From NCBI GenBank assembly GCA_028687935.1, contig JAQTZE010000003.1:1-64000 (forward strand): a stretch of DNA of 64,000 nt, read 5' to 3'. The position numbers and the translations under genes were made by a program. Below the pieces are notes generated by a model. That model ran no database searches and was not told where the DNA came from. It worked only from the letters and a program-made list of their open reading frames with translations. Origin of the DNA: Sulfurimonas sp. GTDB taxonomy: Bacteria > Campylobacterota > Campylobacteria > Campylobacterales > Sulfurimonadaceae. This document shows positions 46,921-55,966 of this stretch, in pieces; position 1 is the stretch's first letter, and the number at the start of each line of letters is the position of its first letter.

Positions 46921-46923
46921 GAG

Positions 46924-47652
46924 ATGAGCGCATATACTCTTTGCGCACTCTCATTTGAAACAACTCCTAACTATAACACTAACTTACAAACGCTACTAAC
47001 ACTTATAAAACAAACACCAAATAACTCTTTAATAGTGGCTCCTGAAGTCTGTTTGAGTGGCTTTGATTATGAGCATTTTGAAGATGTTTGTGCTTTTAGT
47101 CCCTATGCAATAGAAGAGATACAAAAAGTTTCTCAAGGCAAAATTATTGTTTTGACTATGATTGAAAAACGTAGTGGTGAAGTCTTTAATTTTGCTAAGA
47201 TATTTCATAATGGGACGCTCGTGTATGAGCGCGCCAAGGCAAAACTATTTCGTTTTGCAGGAGAAGATGAGTATTTTAGTGAAGGTAAAAAAGAGAAGAT
47301 AGAGAGAGTAGAAATTGACGGGATCAAGATAGGGTTACTTATCTGTTTTGAGCTGCGTTTTAAAGATTTATGGCAACAACTCGAAGGATCTGATGTGATA
47401 GTTGTTCCTTCTTGGTGGGGAAAAATTAGAGCGAGTCACTTTCAAACACTCACAAACGCACTTGCACTTATGAACCAGTGTTATGTGATTGCAAGTGATA
47501 GCGCAAATGAAGAGTGCACAAAACTTAGTGGAATTATAAATCCGCAAGGGGTAGAAGTGCGTAATGGGAATACCGCTTGCTTAGAGCTTCAATATAACAA
47601 AAAAGAGATTAGCCTTATGAGGCGATATATGAATGTGGGAATAGATGGATAG
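46924..47652 (+). CDS. Carbon-nitrogen hydrolase (nitrilase family)
   Basis: 242 residues. The catalytic triad can be read: Glu in VAPEVCLSG, Lys in YERAKAKLF, Cys in LLICFELRF. Such enzymes hydrolyse amides such as omega-amidated keto acids or deaminated glutathione; the substrate is not clear. Three bases separate it from nrdB, and it overlaps pcm by 8 bases. Confidence 0.82.
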   Translation: MSAYTLCALSFETTPNYNTNLQTLLTLIKQTPNNSLIVAPEVCLSGFDYEHFEDVCAFSPYAIEEIQKVSQGKIIVLTMIEKRSGEVFNFAKIFHNGTLVYERAKAKLFRFAGEDEYFSEGKKEKIERVEIDGIKIGLLICFELRFKDLWQQLEGSDVIVVPSWWGKIRASHFQTLTNALALMNQCYVIASDSANEECTKLSGIINPQGVEVRNGNTACLELQYNKKEISLMRRYMNVGIDG

Positions 47653-48283
47653 AATCACGGCAACAAAAACAGCGCGTTTAGCACAGGAGTGCAGTGAAAA
47701 GTTCACTTTAAGTGCCGAGGTGAAAAAGGCAATAGCACTCACAAGTCGTGAAGTGTTTGTTCCAAGCGGTTTCAAGCATAATGCATACAAACTAGATGCT
47801 TTGCCAATTGGTGCGAAGCAATATATTAGCTCACCGCTTACAGTCGCCAAAATGACCGAATATTTGCAACCAAAAGGGGCTGATAAAGTCTTGGAAATTG
47901 GCTGTGGAAGTGGATATCAAGCAGCAGTGCTTTCTCATATTTTTCGCGGTGTTTTTACCATAGAGCGCATCGAGATGCTCATGATGGAAGCGAAGGTGCG
48001 TTTTCGTGAGCTTGGAATTGAGAATATTCACACCAAGATAGATGATGGACAAACAGGCTGGAAACAATACGCTCCATATGATAGGATACTCTTCTCCGCT
48101 TCAGCGAAACAGATTCCCCAGACTCTCTTTGACCAGCTCCGTGATGGCGGTATTTTGGTCGCACCTATGGATGTTGGATCTAAGCAGATTATTACGCGTT
48201 TTAAAAAAAATGGATCGAGTATAGAAAAAACAGAGCTTGAAGCCTGTGATTTTGTCCCTGTTTTAAATGGTATTCAAAAGTAA
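47645..48283 (+). CDS. pcm: Protein-L-isoaspartate O-methyltransferase
   Basis: 212 residues. It repairs isoaspartyl residues in aged proteins. Typical PCMT reading: FVPSGFKHNAYKLDALPIG, ISSPLTVAKMTEYLQPKG, then SAM motif I VLEIGCGSGYQAAVLS and RILFSASAKQIP. Translationally coupled to the nitrilase-family gene. Confidence 0.92.
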   Translation: MDRITATKTARLAQECSEKFTLSAEVKKAIALTSREVFVPSGFKHNAYKLDALPIGAKQYISSPLTVAKMTEYLQPKGADKVLEIGCGSGYQAAVLSHIFRGVFTIERIEMLMMEAKVRFRELGIENIHTKIDDGQTGWKQYAPYDRILFSASAKQIPQTLFDQLRDGGILVAPMDVGSKQIITRFKKNGSSIEKTELEACDFVPVLNGIQK

Positions 48284-48345
48284 CATAAGATTATTATTGT
48301 AAAATATTGATATAAAAATTGCGAAGTGGTTGAGAGGTTTTGATT

Positions 48346-49179
48346 ATGGAAAATATGTATGGTATCGAGTATTCAAAACCTGAAGTTGTTTTGTTACAGC
48401 AAACGGGCATCGGCGTAGCTGAAGCTGCTGCTAGAACTTGTTATGACTCATTTTCCAACAGTGAAAACGAGGTGATAAAAGATATCGAAGATGCTTTGCC
48501 AAATAGACAAATGTGTCAGGCGATAAACGCAATCGAAGAGTCTGAGCTTTTGGATGAGCTTGCTTGGACTTACTTTCACCACTCGATTTTAGAGCATGCA
48601 AACTTGAGCTTTTTGGTACGCGGTACGAGTCGTGGCGTTTTGCAAGAGCATGCTCGTCACCGTATTCAGGCGATATCTGTACGCTCTACCCGTTATACGA
48701 TGAGCTCGGTTATCAATGCGTTTGTGGCTTCACTTCACGGTGGCGATAAAGCGTTTTTTATAGAGAAAGTACTTGCGTTTGATATGTTTGTCACCACTAA
48801 CAAAGCCTATAACACCATAGAAATCGGTGCTATCTATGACAAGCTTGCTTATCAGGCCGGTGTTGTAGAAGATTTTTACTCGATTGCTGTGGCTAAAAGT
48901 TCACTTGAACTCTTAGGTGCATATTCAGATGATCCTGAAGCACTCTTTGTTGCACTGCAAGAAGGAAAGAAGAAACGCAACGTTGGAGACGCTTTTAAGC
49001 ATATTATCTCTGATAACGTGAAAGTAGATATGGTTGTGACTTTTAATCTCAGAAGTCTCAAAAACTACTTTACACTCAGAGATAGCGGCGCTGCGTTTTT
49101 CCAGATACGATGGCTTGCGCAAGAGATGATGCGCGTGACACCTCAAAAATATCTCGACCTAATCGTAAAAAAGAAATAA
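48346..49179 (+). CDS. thyX: Flavin-dependent thymidylate synthase ThyX
   Basis: 277 residues. It methylates dUMP to dTMP with FAD. The ThyX signature RHRIQAISVRSTRY (RHRx7S type) is present, as are EHANLSFLVRGTSR and NLRSLKNYFTLRDSGAAFFQIR. ATG 48346 with GAGAGG upstream; TTG 48340 is two codons earlier. No thyA in the window. Confidence 0.94.
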   Translation: MENMYGIEYSKPEVVLLQQTGIGVAEAAARTCYDSFSNSENEVIKDIEDALPNRQMCQAINAIEESELLDELAWTYFHHSILEHANLSFLVRGTSRGVLQEHARHRIQAISVRSTRYTMSSVINAFVASLHGGDKAFFIEKVLAFDMFVTTNKAYNTIEIGAIYDKLAYQAGVVEDFYSIAVAKSSLELLGAYSDDPEALFVALQEGKKKRNVGDAFKHIISDNVKVDMVVTFNLRSLKNYFTLRDSGAAFFQIRWLAQEMMRVTPQKYLDLIVKKK

Positions 49180-49194
49180 ACTAAGGAACTCATA

Positions 49195-49419
49195 ATGCAA
49201 AAATATACTATTTTCCTCCTGCTACTAGCCTTTACAGGATGTTCGAACATGACGTTTAATGCGTCAATGTGTGACCAAATAGCTTCAGAGCCAGGAGCAA
49301 CGATGCCAAAAGAGTGCATGGAGTATGTCGAAGAAGATGCACAAAAAGCGTTTGATAAAACAAACACACAAGTGCAAAGTAAAGAAAATGTTATTGAATT
49401 TAGCAAAGAAAAAGAATAA
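49195..49419 (+). CDS. Small lipoprotein
   Basis: 74 residues. The signal peptide ends in a lipobox, LLLLAFTGCSNM, so the Cys at about 17 is lipidated. The mature part is acidic with two further Cys (CDQIASEPGATMPKEC) and a helical tail. Between thyX and argB; role unknown. Confidence 0.7.
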   Translation: MQKYTIFLLLLAFTGCSNMTFNASMCDQIASEPGATMPKECMEYVEEDAQKAFDKTNTQVQSKENVIEFSKEKE

Positions 49420-49433
49420 AGAGGAGTAAAACC

Positions 49434-50288
49434 GTGATAGAAAAAATACAAACAGCTAAAACACTACTTGAAGCACTTCCGTATATCAAAAAATATGCAA
49501 ATGAGATTTTTGTTATCAAATACGGCGGTTCTGCGCAGATAAATCCAGGGCTTAAAGATAAGTTTGCTCAGGATATTATTCTTCTCTATCTAGTGGGCAT
49601 CAAGCCTGTAATTGTGCATGGCGGCGGCAACAAGATAAATGAGATGCTTGAGAAGATGCAGATCAAAAGCGAGTTTGTTGATGGAATGCGTGTGACAAGT
49701 GAGCAAGTGATGGAAGTCGTTGAGATGGTTTTGAGCGGAAATATCAATAAAGAGATCACAACACTCCTCAACCTTCATGGAGCAAAAGCTCTTGGTATCA
49801 CGGGAAAAGATGCAAACTTCATCACAGCTGTGCCAAAAGATGGCGGGAAGTATGGACTTGTCGGCGAGATAAACAAGGTAGATTCAGCCGTGATACAAAA
49901 TCTTTTACATGAGAAATTTATCCCCGTAATCGCACCTATTGCTTCTGGAAATGAGATAAATCATCCAGGATTTAATATAAACGCAGACCTTGCAGCAAGT
50001 AAGATAGCAGCAGCACTCAAAGCAAAAAAAATACTCTTTATGACAGATATCGTCGGTGTTTTAGATAAAGATAAAAACCTTTTAGAGACACTCACAGAAG
50101 CGCAGATAGAAGCCTATAAAGCGGATGGAACAATCCACGGCGGTATGATACCAAAAGTGGATGCATGTCTTGAAGCTGTAAATGGCGGTGTTGAAAAAGC
50201 ACACATCATAGACGGAAGAGTCGAGCACTCATTACTTTTAGAGATCTTCACAAGTGAAGGTGTCGGAACCGTCATCAAAAAATCATAA
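49434..50288 (+). CDS. argB: Acetylglutamate kinase
   Basis: 284 residues, amino acid kinase fold. FVIKYGGSAQ, PVIVHGGGNKINEML and MIPKVDACLEAVNGGVEKAHIIDGR are family signatures. It phosphorylates N-acetylglutamate in arginine synthesis. GTG start at 49434 with GAGGAG upstream. No other arg genes near it. Confidence 0.94.
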   Translation: MIEKIQTAKTLLEALPYIKKYANEIFVIKYGGSAQINPGLKDKFAQDIILLYLVGIKPVIVHGGGNKINEMLEKMQIKSEFVDGMRVTSEQVMEVVEMVLSGNINKEITTLLNLHGAKALGITGKDANFITAVPKDGGKYGLVGEINKVDSAVIQNLLHEKFIPVIAPIASGNEINHPGFNINADLAASKIAAALKAKKILFMTDIVGVLDKDKNLLETLTEAQIEAYKADGTIHGGMIPKVDACLEAVNGGVEKAHIIDGRVEHSLLLEIFTSEGVGTVIKKS

Positions 50289-50313
50289 ACATTTTAAAAA
50301 CTAAGGAACAAAT

Positions 50314-50868
50314 ATGAATGAAGAGAAAGAACTCCAAGCACGAAGCGGTGGAATATGTGAACTATGTGGCAGCAGTGAAGGTTTGAGCCAGCTAGAAGTA
50401 GCTCCATCGGATGGAAGCGCTGAGCAGTCAATTTATGCGTGCGAGAACTGTAAAACACAGATAGAATCAGGTGAGCTTGATGAGTCACACTTTAATTGTC
50501 TCAATGATGCCATGTGGAGCGAAGTGCCTGCTGTAAAAGTTATGTCCTACATCCTTCTAAGCAGACTTGGACGTCAAGATCTTCTTGACATGATCTATCT
50601 TGAAGATGATCAAAAAAGCTGGGGCGATAGAGCGCTAAGCGCAGGCGTAAATAAAATGGTCTATAGAGATGCAAATGGTGTAGAGCTTAAAGCGGGTGAT
50701 AGTATTGTAATTTTGAAAGATTTAGAGGTTAAGGGAGCTGGTTTTACAGCTAAACGCGGTACGACAGTGACACGTATCTCTCTTCCTGCAGATATGGATG
50801 ATCACATAGAAGGTCGTGTAAACGGGACGAAAATTTATCTCAAAACAGAATTCATAAAAAAAGCATAA
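50314..50868 (+). CDS. PhnA/YjdM family zinc-ribbon protein
   Basis: 184 residues. An N-terminal zinc ribbon with CELC and CENC pairs, then the C-terminal PhnA domain KMVYRDANGVELKAGDSIVILKDLEVKGAGFTAKRGTTV. Despite the alkylphosphonate name, the biochemical role of this family is uncertain. Its stop abuts the dgt start. Confidence 0.8.
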   Translation: MNEEKELQARSGGICELCGSSEGLSQLEVAPSDGSAEQSIYACENCKTQIESGELDESHFNCLNDAMWSEVPAVKVMSYILLSRLGRQDLLDMIYLEDDQKSWGDRALSAGVNKMVYRDANGVELKAGDSIVILKDLEVKGAGFTAKRGTTVTRISLPADMDDHIEGRVNGTKIYLKTEFIKKA

Positions 50869-51966
50869 ATGAAAGCTTTTGAGAGATTTTATAATATAGA
50901 TAAGGATTTTAGAAATCCTTATGCACGTGACCGTGACAGAATTATCCACTCGGCTTCATTTAGAAAGCTTGAGTATAAAACACAAGTTTTTCTCAATCAA
51001 GAAGGGGATTTTTTTCGTACACGTCTCACACATTCGATAGAAGTCTCTCAAATTGCCCGCTCTATTACATCAAATCTCGGTCTCAACGAATCACTCGCTG
51101 AGGCGATAGCGCTTGCGCACGATCTTGGCCATACACCTTTTGGACATGTAGGCGGCGATGCGCTTGATGAGTGTCTCAAACACGATGGTCACACAAATGG
51201 ATTTGAGCATAACTTTCAAAGCTTTCGTGTTGTCTCATCAATAGAAAAACGTTATAACGGCTACAATGGACTGAACCTTACTTTCGCTACGCTTGAAGGG
51301 ATTTTAAAGCACTCGTATCCTTATCACAAAAGTTTTTTACCTGCATATATAGACCAAGATTTCAAACTCCATACACATCCTTCTTTGGAGGCAATGGTCG
51401 TCGATCGTGCAGATGAAATCGCTTATATGAGCCATGACATTGATGATGGAGTCAATTCGGGGCTTATCCGTTTCGAAGATCTCAAAGAGAGTGAACTTAT
51501 CTGCGAAATCCTACAAAAAGTCGCATCAGAAGGTGTAAGTCAAGAAGAAGATGAGATGTTTCGCTACCGTTTTAGCTCGCATCTTATCAATCATCTTGTC
51601 TACTCACTTTTAGATTACTCTCAAGAGAAAGTACAAACAGGTGAAGTTTTGAGTGCTACGCTTGATTCAAAGAGTGAAATTCCTATAGGTTTTGCACCAG
51701 AATTAGAGAGTAAAATCAAAAAGCTCAAGAAAATTCTTTTTAAAAAAATGTACCAACATAATAAAATCGTCACCAAGATGTATGCGGGAAAACAGGCGAT
51801 ACGAGGGCTTTACAAAGGTTTGATGGAAGAGAGTAAGATGCTTCCAGATTTTTATTATAAACAGCTAGATAGTAGAGAAAAACATAGAGTCGTTGCGGAT
51901 TATATTGCTTCTATGAGCGATAGACATGCGATAGGATTTTACAACGAGATGTACGGAAAACTCTAG
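50869..51966 (+). CDS. dgt: dGTPase-like triphosphohydrolase
   Basis: 365 residues, HD-domain enzyme. RTRLTHSIEVSQIARSI, then AHDLGHTPFGHVGGDAL (HD pair) and DRADEIAYMSHDIDDG. It hydrolyses dGTP or other dNTPs and so limits pools made by NrdAB. ATG directly after the preceding stop (TAAATG). Confidence 0.9.
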   Translation: MKAFERFYNIDKDFRNPYARDRDRIIHSASFRKLEYKTQVFLNQEGDFFRTRLTHSIEVSQIARSITSNLGLNESLAEAIALAHDLGHTPFGHVGGDALDECLKHDGHTNGFEHNFQSFRVVSSIEKRYNGYNGLNLTFATLEGILKHSYPYHKSFLPAYIDQDFKLHTHPSLEAMVVDRADEIAYMSHDIDDGVNSGLIRFEDLKESELICEILQKVASEGVSQEEDEMFRYRFSSHLINHLVYSLLDYSQEKVQTGEVLSATLDSKSEIPIGFAPELESKIKKLKKILFKKMYQHNKIVTKMYAGKQAIRGLYKGLMEESKMLPDFYYKQLDSREKHRVVADYIASMSDRHAIGFYNEMYGKL

Positions 51967-52068
51967 TAGATAAAAGTTTCAATGATTTTGAGTAGGTAGA
52001 TATAAGTTAGAAATGAGGTGTAAAAAAGATTCTTAAAGTTGGAGCGAAAGCCCTGATTTGCGGAATAC

Positions 52069-52084
52069 TAAGCCCGAAGGCTTA
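52069..52084 (-). terminator. Hairpin after rpsU
   Basis: On the minus strand TAAGCC-TTCG-GGCTTA, a 6-bp stem with the very stable UUCG tetraloop, 4 bases beyond the rpsU stop. Little U-run follows. Confidence 0.5.
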
Positions 52085-52087
52085 ATA

Positions 52088-52300
52088 CTATAGGCGTGAT
52101 TCGTAACGTCTCATCATATAAAGACGTTTAAGCATTTTTTTACGAGATGCTATTTTGAACTTCTTACGCTTTTCAGTTTCAGTTTCATGGAAACGTCTAG
52201 CACGAGCTTCAGTAACGATTAAGTTACGGTCAGTCTGCTTCTTGAAACGGCGGTAAGATGCATCAAAATTATCATCACTACGTAGGATAATACCTGGCAT
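52088..52300 (-). CDS. rpsU: 30S ribosomal protein S21
   Basis: 70 residues, basic; [24 protein letters not shown] and the [15 protein letters not shown] stretch are typical. It sits divergent to dnaG, a rearranged version of the classic rpsU-dnaG neighbourhood. Confidence 0.94.
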   Translation of the reverse strand: MPGIILRSDDNFDASYRRFKKQTDRNLIVTEARARRFHETETEKRKKFKIASRKKMLKRLYMMRRYESRL

Positions 52301-52399
52301 ATCACATCACCCACTTTCTTTAAAATTTTGTCGAAGCGGAATTATACCATAGTTTTTTATAAAGAATATTATGCAATCATCATTTAATAGACTTGAGGG

Positions 52400-52405
52400 T
52401 ATAAT
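52400..52405 (+). promoter_or_regulatory. -10 element abutting the dnaG start
   Basis: TATAAT ends only 6 bases before the dnaG ATG (52412), so transcription would begin at or within the start codon. A second -10 for rpsU (TATAAT on the minus strand, about 52341-52346) lies in the same spacer. Confidence 0.5.
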
Positions 52406-52411
52406 TTCCGT

Positions 52412-54061
52412 ATGATAAACCAGGATTCCATAGAAGCCTTAAAGGCACGACTTGATGTTGTTGATGTAGTAGGTTCGTACATTGAGCTCAAGAAAAGTGG
52501 AGCAAATTTTAAAGCACCTTGTCCTTTCCATGATGAAAAATCGGCCTCTTTTGTTGTAAGTCCTTCCAAGCAGATATACCACTGTTTTGGATGTGGTGCG
52601 GGTGGAGATAGTGTGCGTTTTGTGATGGAGTATGAAAAGCTCAACTATCCTGAAGCTTTAGAAAAACTCGCCTCTTCCTATAACTTCTCACTCACATACT
52701 CTGATAACAAAAACGCAAAGCCGCGTTCACAACTCATGGATAAAGTGAACGAGTGGTATCAGAGTCTACTCGATTCAAACCAAACTGCAACAGCTTATCT
52801 CAAAGAGCGCGGCATTTATGAGAGTAGTATTGAGAAGTTTGGAGTAGGCTATGCTCCTGATTCAAACGCAACGATAAATTTTATAAAATCGCAGATGTTT
52901 CCTCTTGCAGAAGCTGTAAATATGGGTGTTATAGGTTCTGAGGGTGGGCGAAGTTTTGCTCGTTTTATAGAGCGCATTACCTTTCCTATTCATGCGCCAA
53001 ACGCAAGTATCGTTGGCTTTGGCGGAAGAACTATTACAGGGCATCAGGCTAAGTATGTAAACTCTCCCGAGACACCTTTTTTCAATAAGTCACGACTGCT
53101 CTATGCTTATCATCATGCAAGAGTAGATATCTACAAACAAAAAGAGATCATCATAACAGAGGGTTATCTCGATGTTATCATGCTGCATCAAGCGGGTTTT
53201 ACAAACGCAGTGGCAACTTTGGGAACAGCACTGACACAAGAGCATCTGCCGCTTTTGCGAAAAGGTGAGCCAAAAATCATCATGGCCTACGATGGAGACA
53301 ATGCAGGAAAAGCGGCAGCGCTCAAAGCGGCAAAACTCTTAAGTATCTCAGGATTTGACGGAGGCGTCGTTATCTTTGAAGGTGGCATGGATCCTGCAGA
53401 CATGGTCAAAAATGGCGCTGTTGAGGAACTTTCCAATATGTTTCGCACGCCAAAAGCATTTATAAAGTTTGTCGTAGATGAAATACTTACTTTGCATGAT
53501 ATGAGTGATCCAAAAGCCAAAGAAGCTTCCATGAATGAGGCTACCGCTTATCTCATGACACTCTCACCTTTGCTTCAAGAAGAGTACAAGCCTTACCTTG
53601 CATCGCGTTTGGGTATCAGCCCCTCTTTTGTGCGTATGGCTAACACGCCAAACACTAACAATCAAAACAGACCGCTAACACAAAAAAATCTGCATAAAGA
53701 TATGTGGGAGCTTTCGCTGATAAAAACTGTTTTGGAACATCCGCAGTTTATTGATCAGGTGCTTGATGTGCTTGATCCATCTCTGCTTGCGTTTCATGCA
53801 AGAGAGTTTTCTCAAGCGCTTCATGGGAATAAAAATGCACCTGAACTTATGGCTATCATGGTGGATGAGTCGATAACATCTCTCCAAGATGAAGAGTCGC
53901 TCAAGCAAGAACTCCTCACATTTCTGACTAAGTATTATGAAAAAGAGCTCAAAAAGATAAATACACAGGCATCAGTCTCTTTTGAAGAAAAAGCGTTTTT
54001 AATCCGCAAGCTTCGAGGCAAAATTGCTACTCTGCGAAAAGGTGAACTCGTCGCGTTTTAG
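52412..54061 (+). CDS. dnaG: DNA primase DnaG
   Basis: 549 residues. The N-terminal zinc-binding domain (CPFHDEKSASF ... YHCFGCGAGGD), the polymerase core with VGFGGRTI and the TOPRIM motifs IITEGYLDVI and MAYDGDNAGKAA, and a C-terminal helicase-binding part. It makes primers for lagging-strand synthesis. No Shine-Dalgarno sequence precedes the start. Confidence 0.95.
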   Translation: MINQDSIEALKARLDVVDVVGSYIELKKSGANFKAPCPFHDEKSASFVVSPSKQIYHCFGCGAGGDSVRFVMEYEKLNYPEALEKLASSYNFSLTYSDNKNAKPRSQLMDKVNEWYQSLLDSNQTATAYLKERGIYESSIEKFGVGYAPDSNATINFIKSQMFPLAEAVNMGVIGSEGGRSFARFIERITFPIHAPNASIVGFGGRTITGHQAKYVNSPETPFFNKSRLLYAYHHARVDIYKQKEIIITEGYLDVIMLHQAGFTNAVATLGTALTQEHLPLLRKGEPKIIMAYDGDNAGKAAALKAAKLLSISGFDGGVVIFEGGMDPADMVKNGAVEELSNMFRTPKAFIKFVVDEILTLHDMSDPKAKEASMNEATAYLMTLSPLLQEEYKPYLASRLGISPSFVRMANTPNTNNQNRPLTQKNLHKDMWELSLIKTVLEHPQFIDQVLDVLDPSLLAFHAREFSQALHGNKNAPELMAIMVDESITSLQDEESLKQELLTFLTKYYEKELKKINTQASVSFEEKAFLIRKLRGKIATLRKGELVAF

Positions 54062-54127
54062 AAGCTTTTATTTGATGCTCTTATATTATGACAAGATTAC
54101 TCTGCTAGAATTGCGGGATAATATTAG

Positions 54128-54167
54128 GTGAACTGGCTGCATTTTGATGCAGCTCATGTGCCTTCAC
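54128..54167 (+). promoter_or_regulatory. Structured leader of the PP-loop gene
   Basis: GCTGCAT/ATGCAGC (54136-54153, loop TTTG) is nested in GTGAA/TTCAC (54128-54132 with 54163-54167). The ribosome site AAGGA and ATG 54179 follow. A GATAAT -10-like box at 54117 would start the transcript just before the structure. Confidence 0.45.
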
Positions 54168-54178
54168 AAGGAAAAAAT

Positions 54179-55156
54179 ATGAAAGCAATCGCACTCTTTA
54201 GCGGCGGACTTGACTCGACTTTGGCTATGAAACTCATCATCGACCAAGGCATCGAAGTCCTCGCGGTAAACATCAACACAGGTTTTGGAAGTACAAAAGA
54301 TAGACTCGAGCATATGCAAAGTATGTGTGATCAGGTCGGAGCAGAGCTTCGTATCATTGATATACAAAGTGAATATCTTCAGGATGTTTTGTTTGATCCA
54401 AAATATGGATATGGCAAAAATTTCAATCCATGTATCGATTGTCATGCGAAGATGTTTGCTGTAGCAAAGCGTGTGATGGAAGGTGAGGGTGCTTCATTTC
54501 TCATAAGTGGTGAGGTTTTAGGGCAGCGTCCTATGAGTCAGAACAAAGATTCACTCCAAAAAGTTCTGGATGAGAGTAACTGCGAGGGACTTCTCTTACG
54601 TCCTATGAGTGCGAAGATGCTCGCTCCTACTACTGCAGAGCTTGAAGGCTGGGTGGATAGAGAGAGACTTGAAGGCATCACTGGCAGAAATCGTGAGCGA
54701 CAGATGGAGCTTGCTCGTGAAATAGGACTCGAAAACTTTGAGAGTCCCGGTGGCGGATGTCTTTTGACGGATGAGAACTTTGCTAAAAAGATGGTCGATT
54801 TTATCAAGTATGACAAGTTTGAACTCGAAGACATCCCTGTTATCAAATACGGACGCCATTTTCGCCTCAGTGATGGAGCCAAGCTTGTCATAGGACGTGA
54901 TATGCAAGACAATATACAGCTCGAAGCTGTGCAGAGTCAAAAATATATGCATATCAAAACGCTCAATATGAATGGACCACATACACTTATCAGTAAAGGT
55001 GCAAGTCAAAATGATTTGGAATTTGCATGCAGCGCAGCTTTGACTTACTGTAAAACAACACCGCAAGAGAAATACAGCGTGAGTTGTGATGGCAAAACGA
55101 TAGAAGCATCACCGCTAGATTCACGAGAAGCTCTGAAACCCTTTAGCGTTTTATAA
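54179..55156 (+). CDS. PP-loop ATPase, thiouridylase-like, with C-terminal NFACT-R-like domain
   Basis: 325 residues. ALFSGGLDSTLAMKLI is the PP-loop of ATP-pyrophosphatases of the tRNA-thiolase/asparagine-synthase type; NPCIDCHAKMF gives a CxxC pair and ISGEVLGQRPMSQN another conserved stretch. The C-terminal part (DGAKLVIGRDMQDNIQL) resembles DUF814/NFACT-R. It probably thiolates or otherwise modifies tRNA; the substrate is unknown. ATG 54179 is chosen over the in-frame upstream start, which lies in the leader hairpin. Confidence 0.7.
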   Translation: MKAIALFSGGLDSTLAMKLIIDQGIEVLAVNINTGFGSTKDRLEHMQSMCDQVGAELRIIDIQSEYLQDVLFDPKYGYGKNFNPCIDCHAKMFAVAKRVMEGEGASFLISGEVLGQRPMSQNKDSLQKVLDESNCEGLLLRPMSAKMLAPTTAELEGWVDRERLEGITGRNRERQMELAREIGLENFESPGGGCLLTDENFAKKMVDFIKYDKFELEDIPVIKYGRHFRLSDGAKLVIGRDMQDNIQLEAVQSQKYMHIKTLNMNGPHTLISKGASQNDLEFACSAALTYCKTTPQEKYSVSCDGKTIEASPLDSREALKPFSVL

Positions 55157-55195
55157 TATTTTCGATATACTTTAGAAAAACGGAGGAGTGGAAGT

Positions 55196-55615
55196 ATGGC
55201 TGGAATACATTTTAATTTTGAGAGTTTTAAAGAGTTGATGCAGTTAAATATTGGGATATCCAATAGGTTAGATCAAAATCGTGCAGAGAGTTTTACGATG
55301 CTGTATTGTGATTTTTCAGAGATACCAAAAGATGTTGTGGAAGCTTCTCTCAAACAGATTCTTAGAACTTCTGACTCTATCGTCAACCATGAGGGTGATT
55401 ATTTCTTTATCCTTCCCTACACAGATAAATATGGAGCAGAAATAGTCAAAAAAATGTTTGATGAGTTTTTTGCAAAATTTTTAAAGGCTTTTTTGCTCAG
55501 TTATCCTGCAGATGGTGAGAATGCCGAAGAGCTTTTTAGCACGATGCAAGATTCTACAAGTCTGTTTCTCAAGAATGAACTTCACTGTTTAGATAGATTT
55601 TCCAATCACCTTTAA
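55196..55615 (+). CDS. Small degenerate GGDEF-like protein
   Basis: 139 residues, no membrane segment. ILRTSDSIVNHEGDYFFILPYTDKYGAEIV matches the core of GGDEF domains, with the catalytic loop as EGDYF, so cyclase activity is unlikely. It is about 30 residues short of a full GGDEF domain. Located between the PP-loop gene and the hook cluster. A binding or regulatory role is inferred. Confidence 0.55.
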   Translation: MAGIHFNFESFKELMQLNIGISNRLDQNRAESFTMLYCDFSEIPKDVVEASLKQILRTSDSIVNHEGDYFFILPYTDKYGAEIVKKMFDEFFAKFLKAFLLSYPADGENAEELFSTMQDSTSLFLKNELHCLDRFSNHL

Positions 55616-55621
55616 GCGAGA

Positions 55622-55870
55622 TTATTCCTTAAACTTATACTCTTTTGCGTTTTTATAATAGGAGACAGCGCTGTCTATCTCCTTCTCTTTATATATCTTT
55701 TTATCACAGACATATCTGCACTTTATCTTTTTATTTTCATCAGTCACTTCATGTATCTCAGAGCTTTTTGTCTCAAACGCAGAGAGGTTGAAGTGCTGCG
55801 GTTTTTGGACATCAAAAGGTCCAGCAGCAAACAAAAATAATGGAAGTATCAAAATCAATATTTTTTTCAT
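55622..55870 (-). CDS. Small exported protein of unknown function
   Basis: 82 residues, signal peptide MKKILILILPLFLFAAG, then a lysine/glutamate-rich mature part with one Cys pair (CRYVC). Probably periplasmic. Convergent with the GGDEF-like gene, divergent from fliK. Confidence 0.6.
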   Translation of the reverse strand: MKKILILILPLFLFAAGPFDVQKPQHFNLSAFETKSSEIHEVTDENKKIKCRYVCDKKIYKEKEIDSAVSYYKNAKEYKFKE

Positions 55871-55900
55871 AATTCACATATCGGCAAATAAATAAAATAA

Positions 55901-55916
55901 TGGAATGCATTATGCT
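55901..55916 (+). promoter_or_regulatory. Sigma-54-type promoter of fliK
   Basis: TGGAATGCATTATGCT: GG (55902-55903) and GC (55914-55915) are separated by exactly 10 bases, the -24/-12 spacing of sigma-54. It lies 51 bases before the fliK start. Hook genes in Campylobacterota are normally RpoN-dependent. Confidence 0.6.
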
Positions 55917-55966
55917 TTAATAGTTGAAAATCCCCTTCTTTTATGGAAGGCAAGTGGGAGCGTAAT

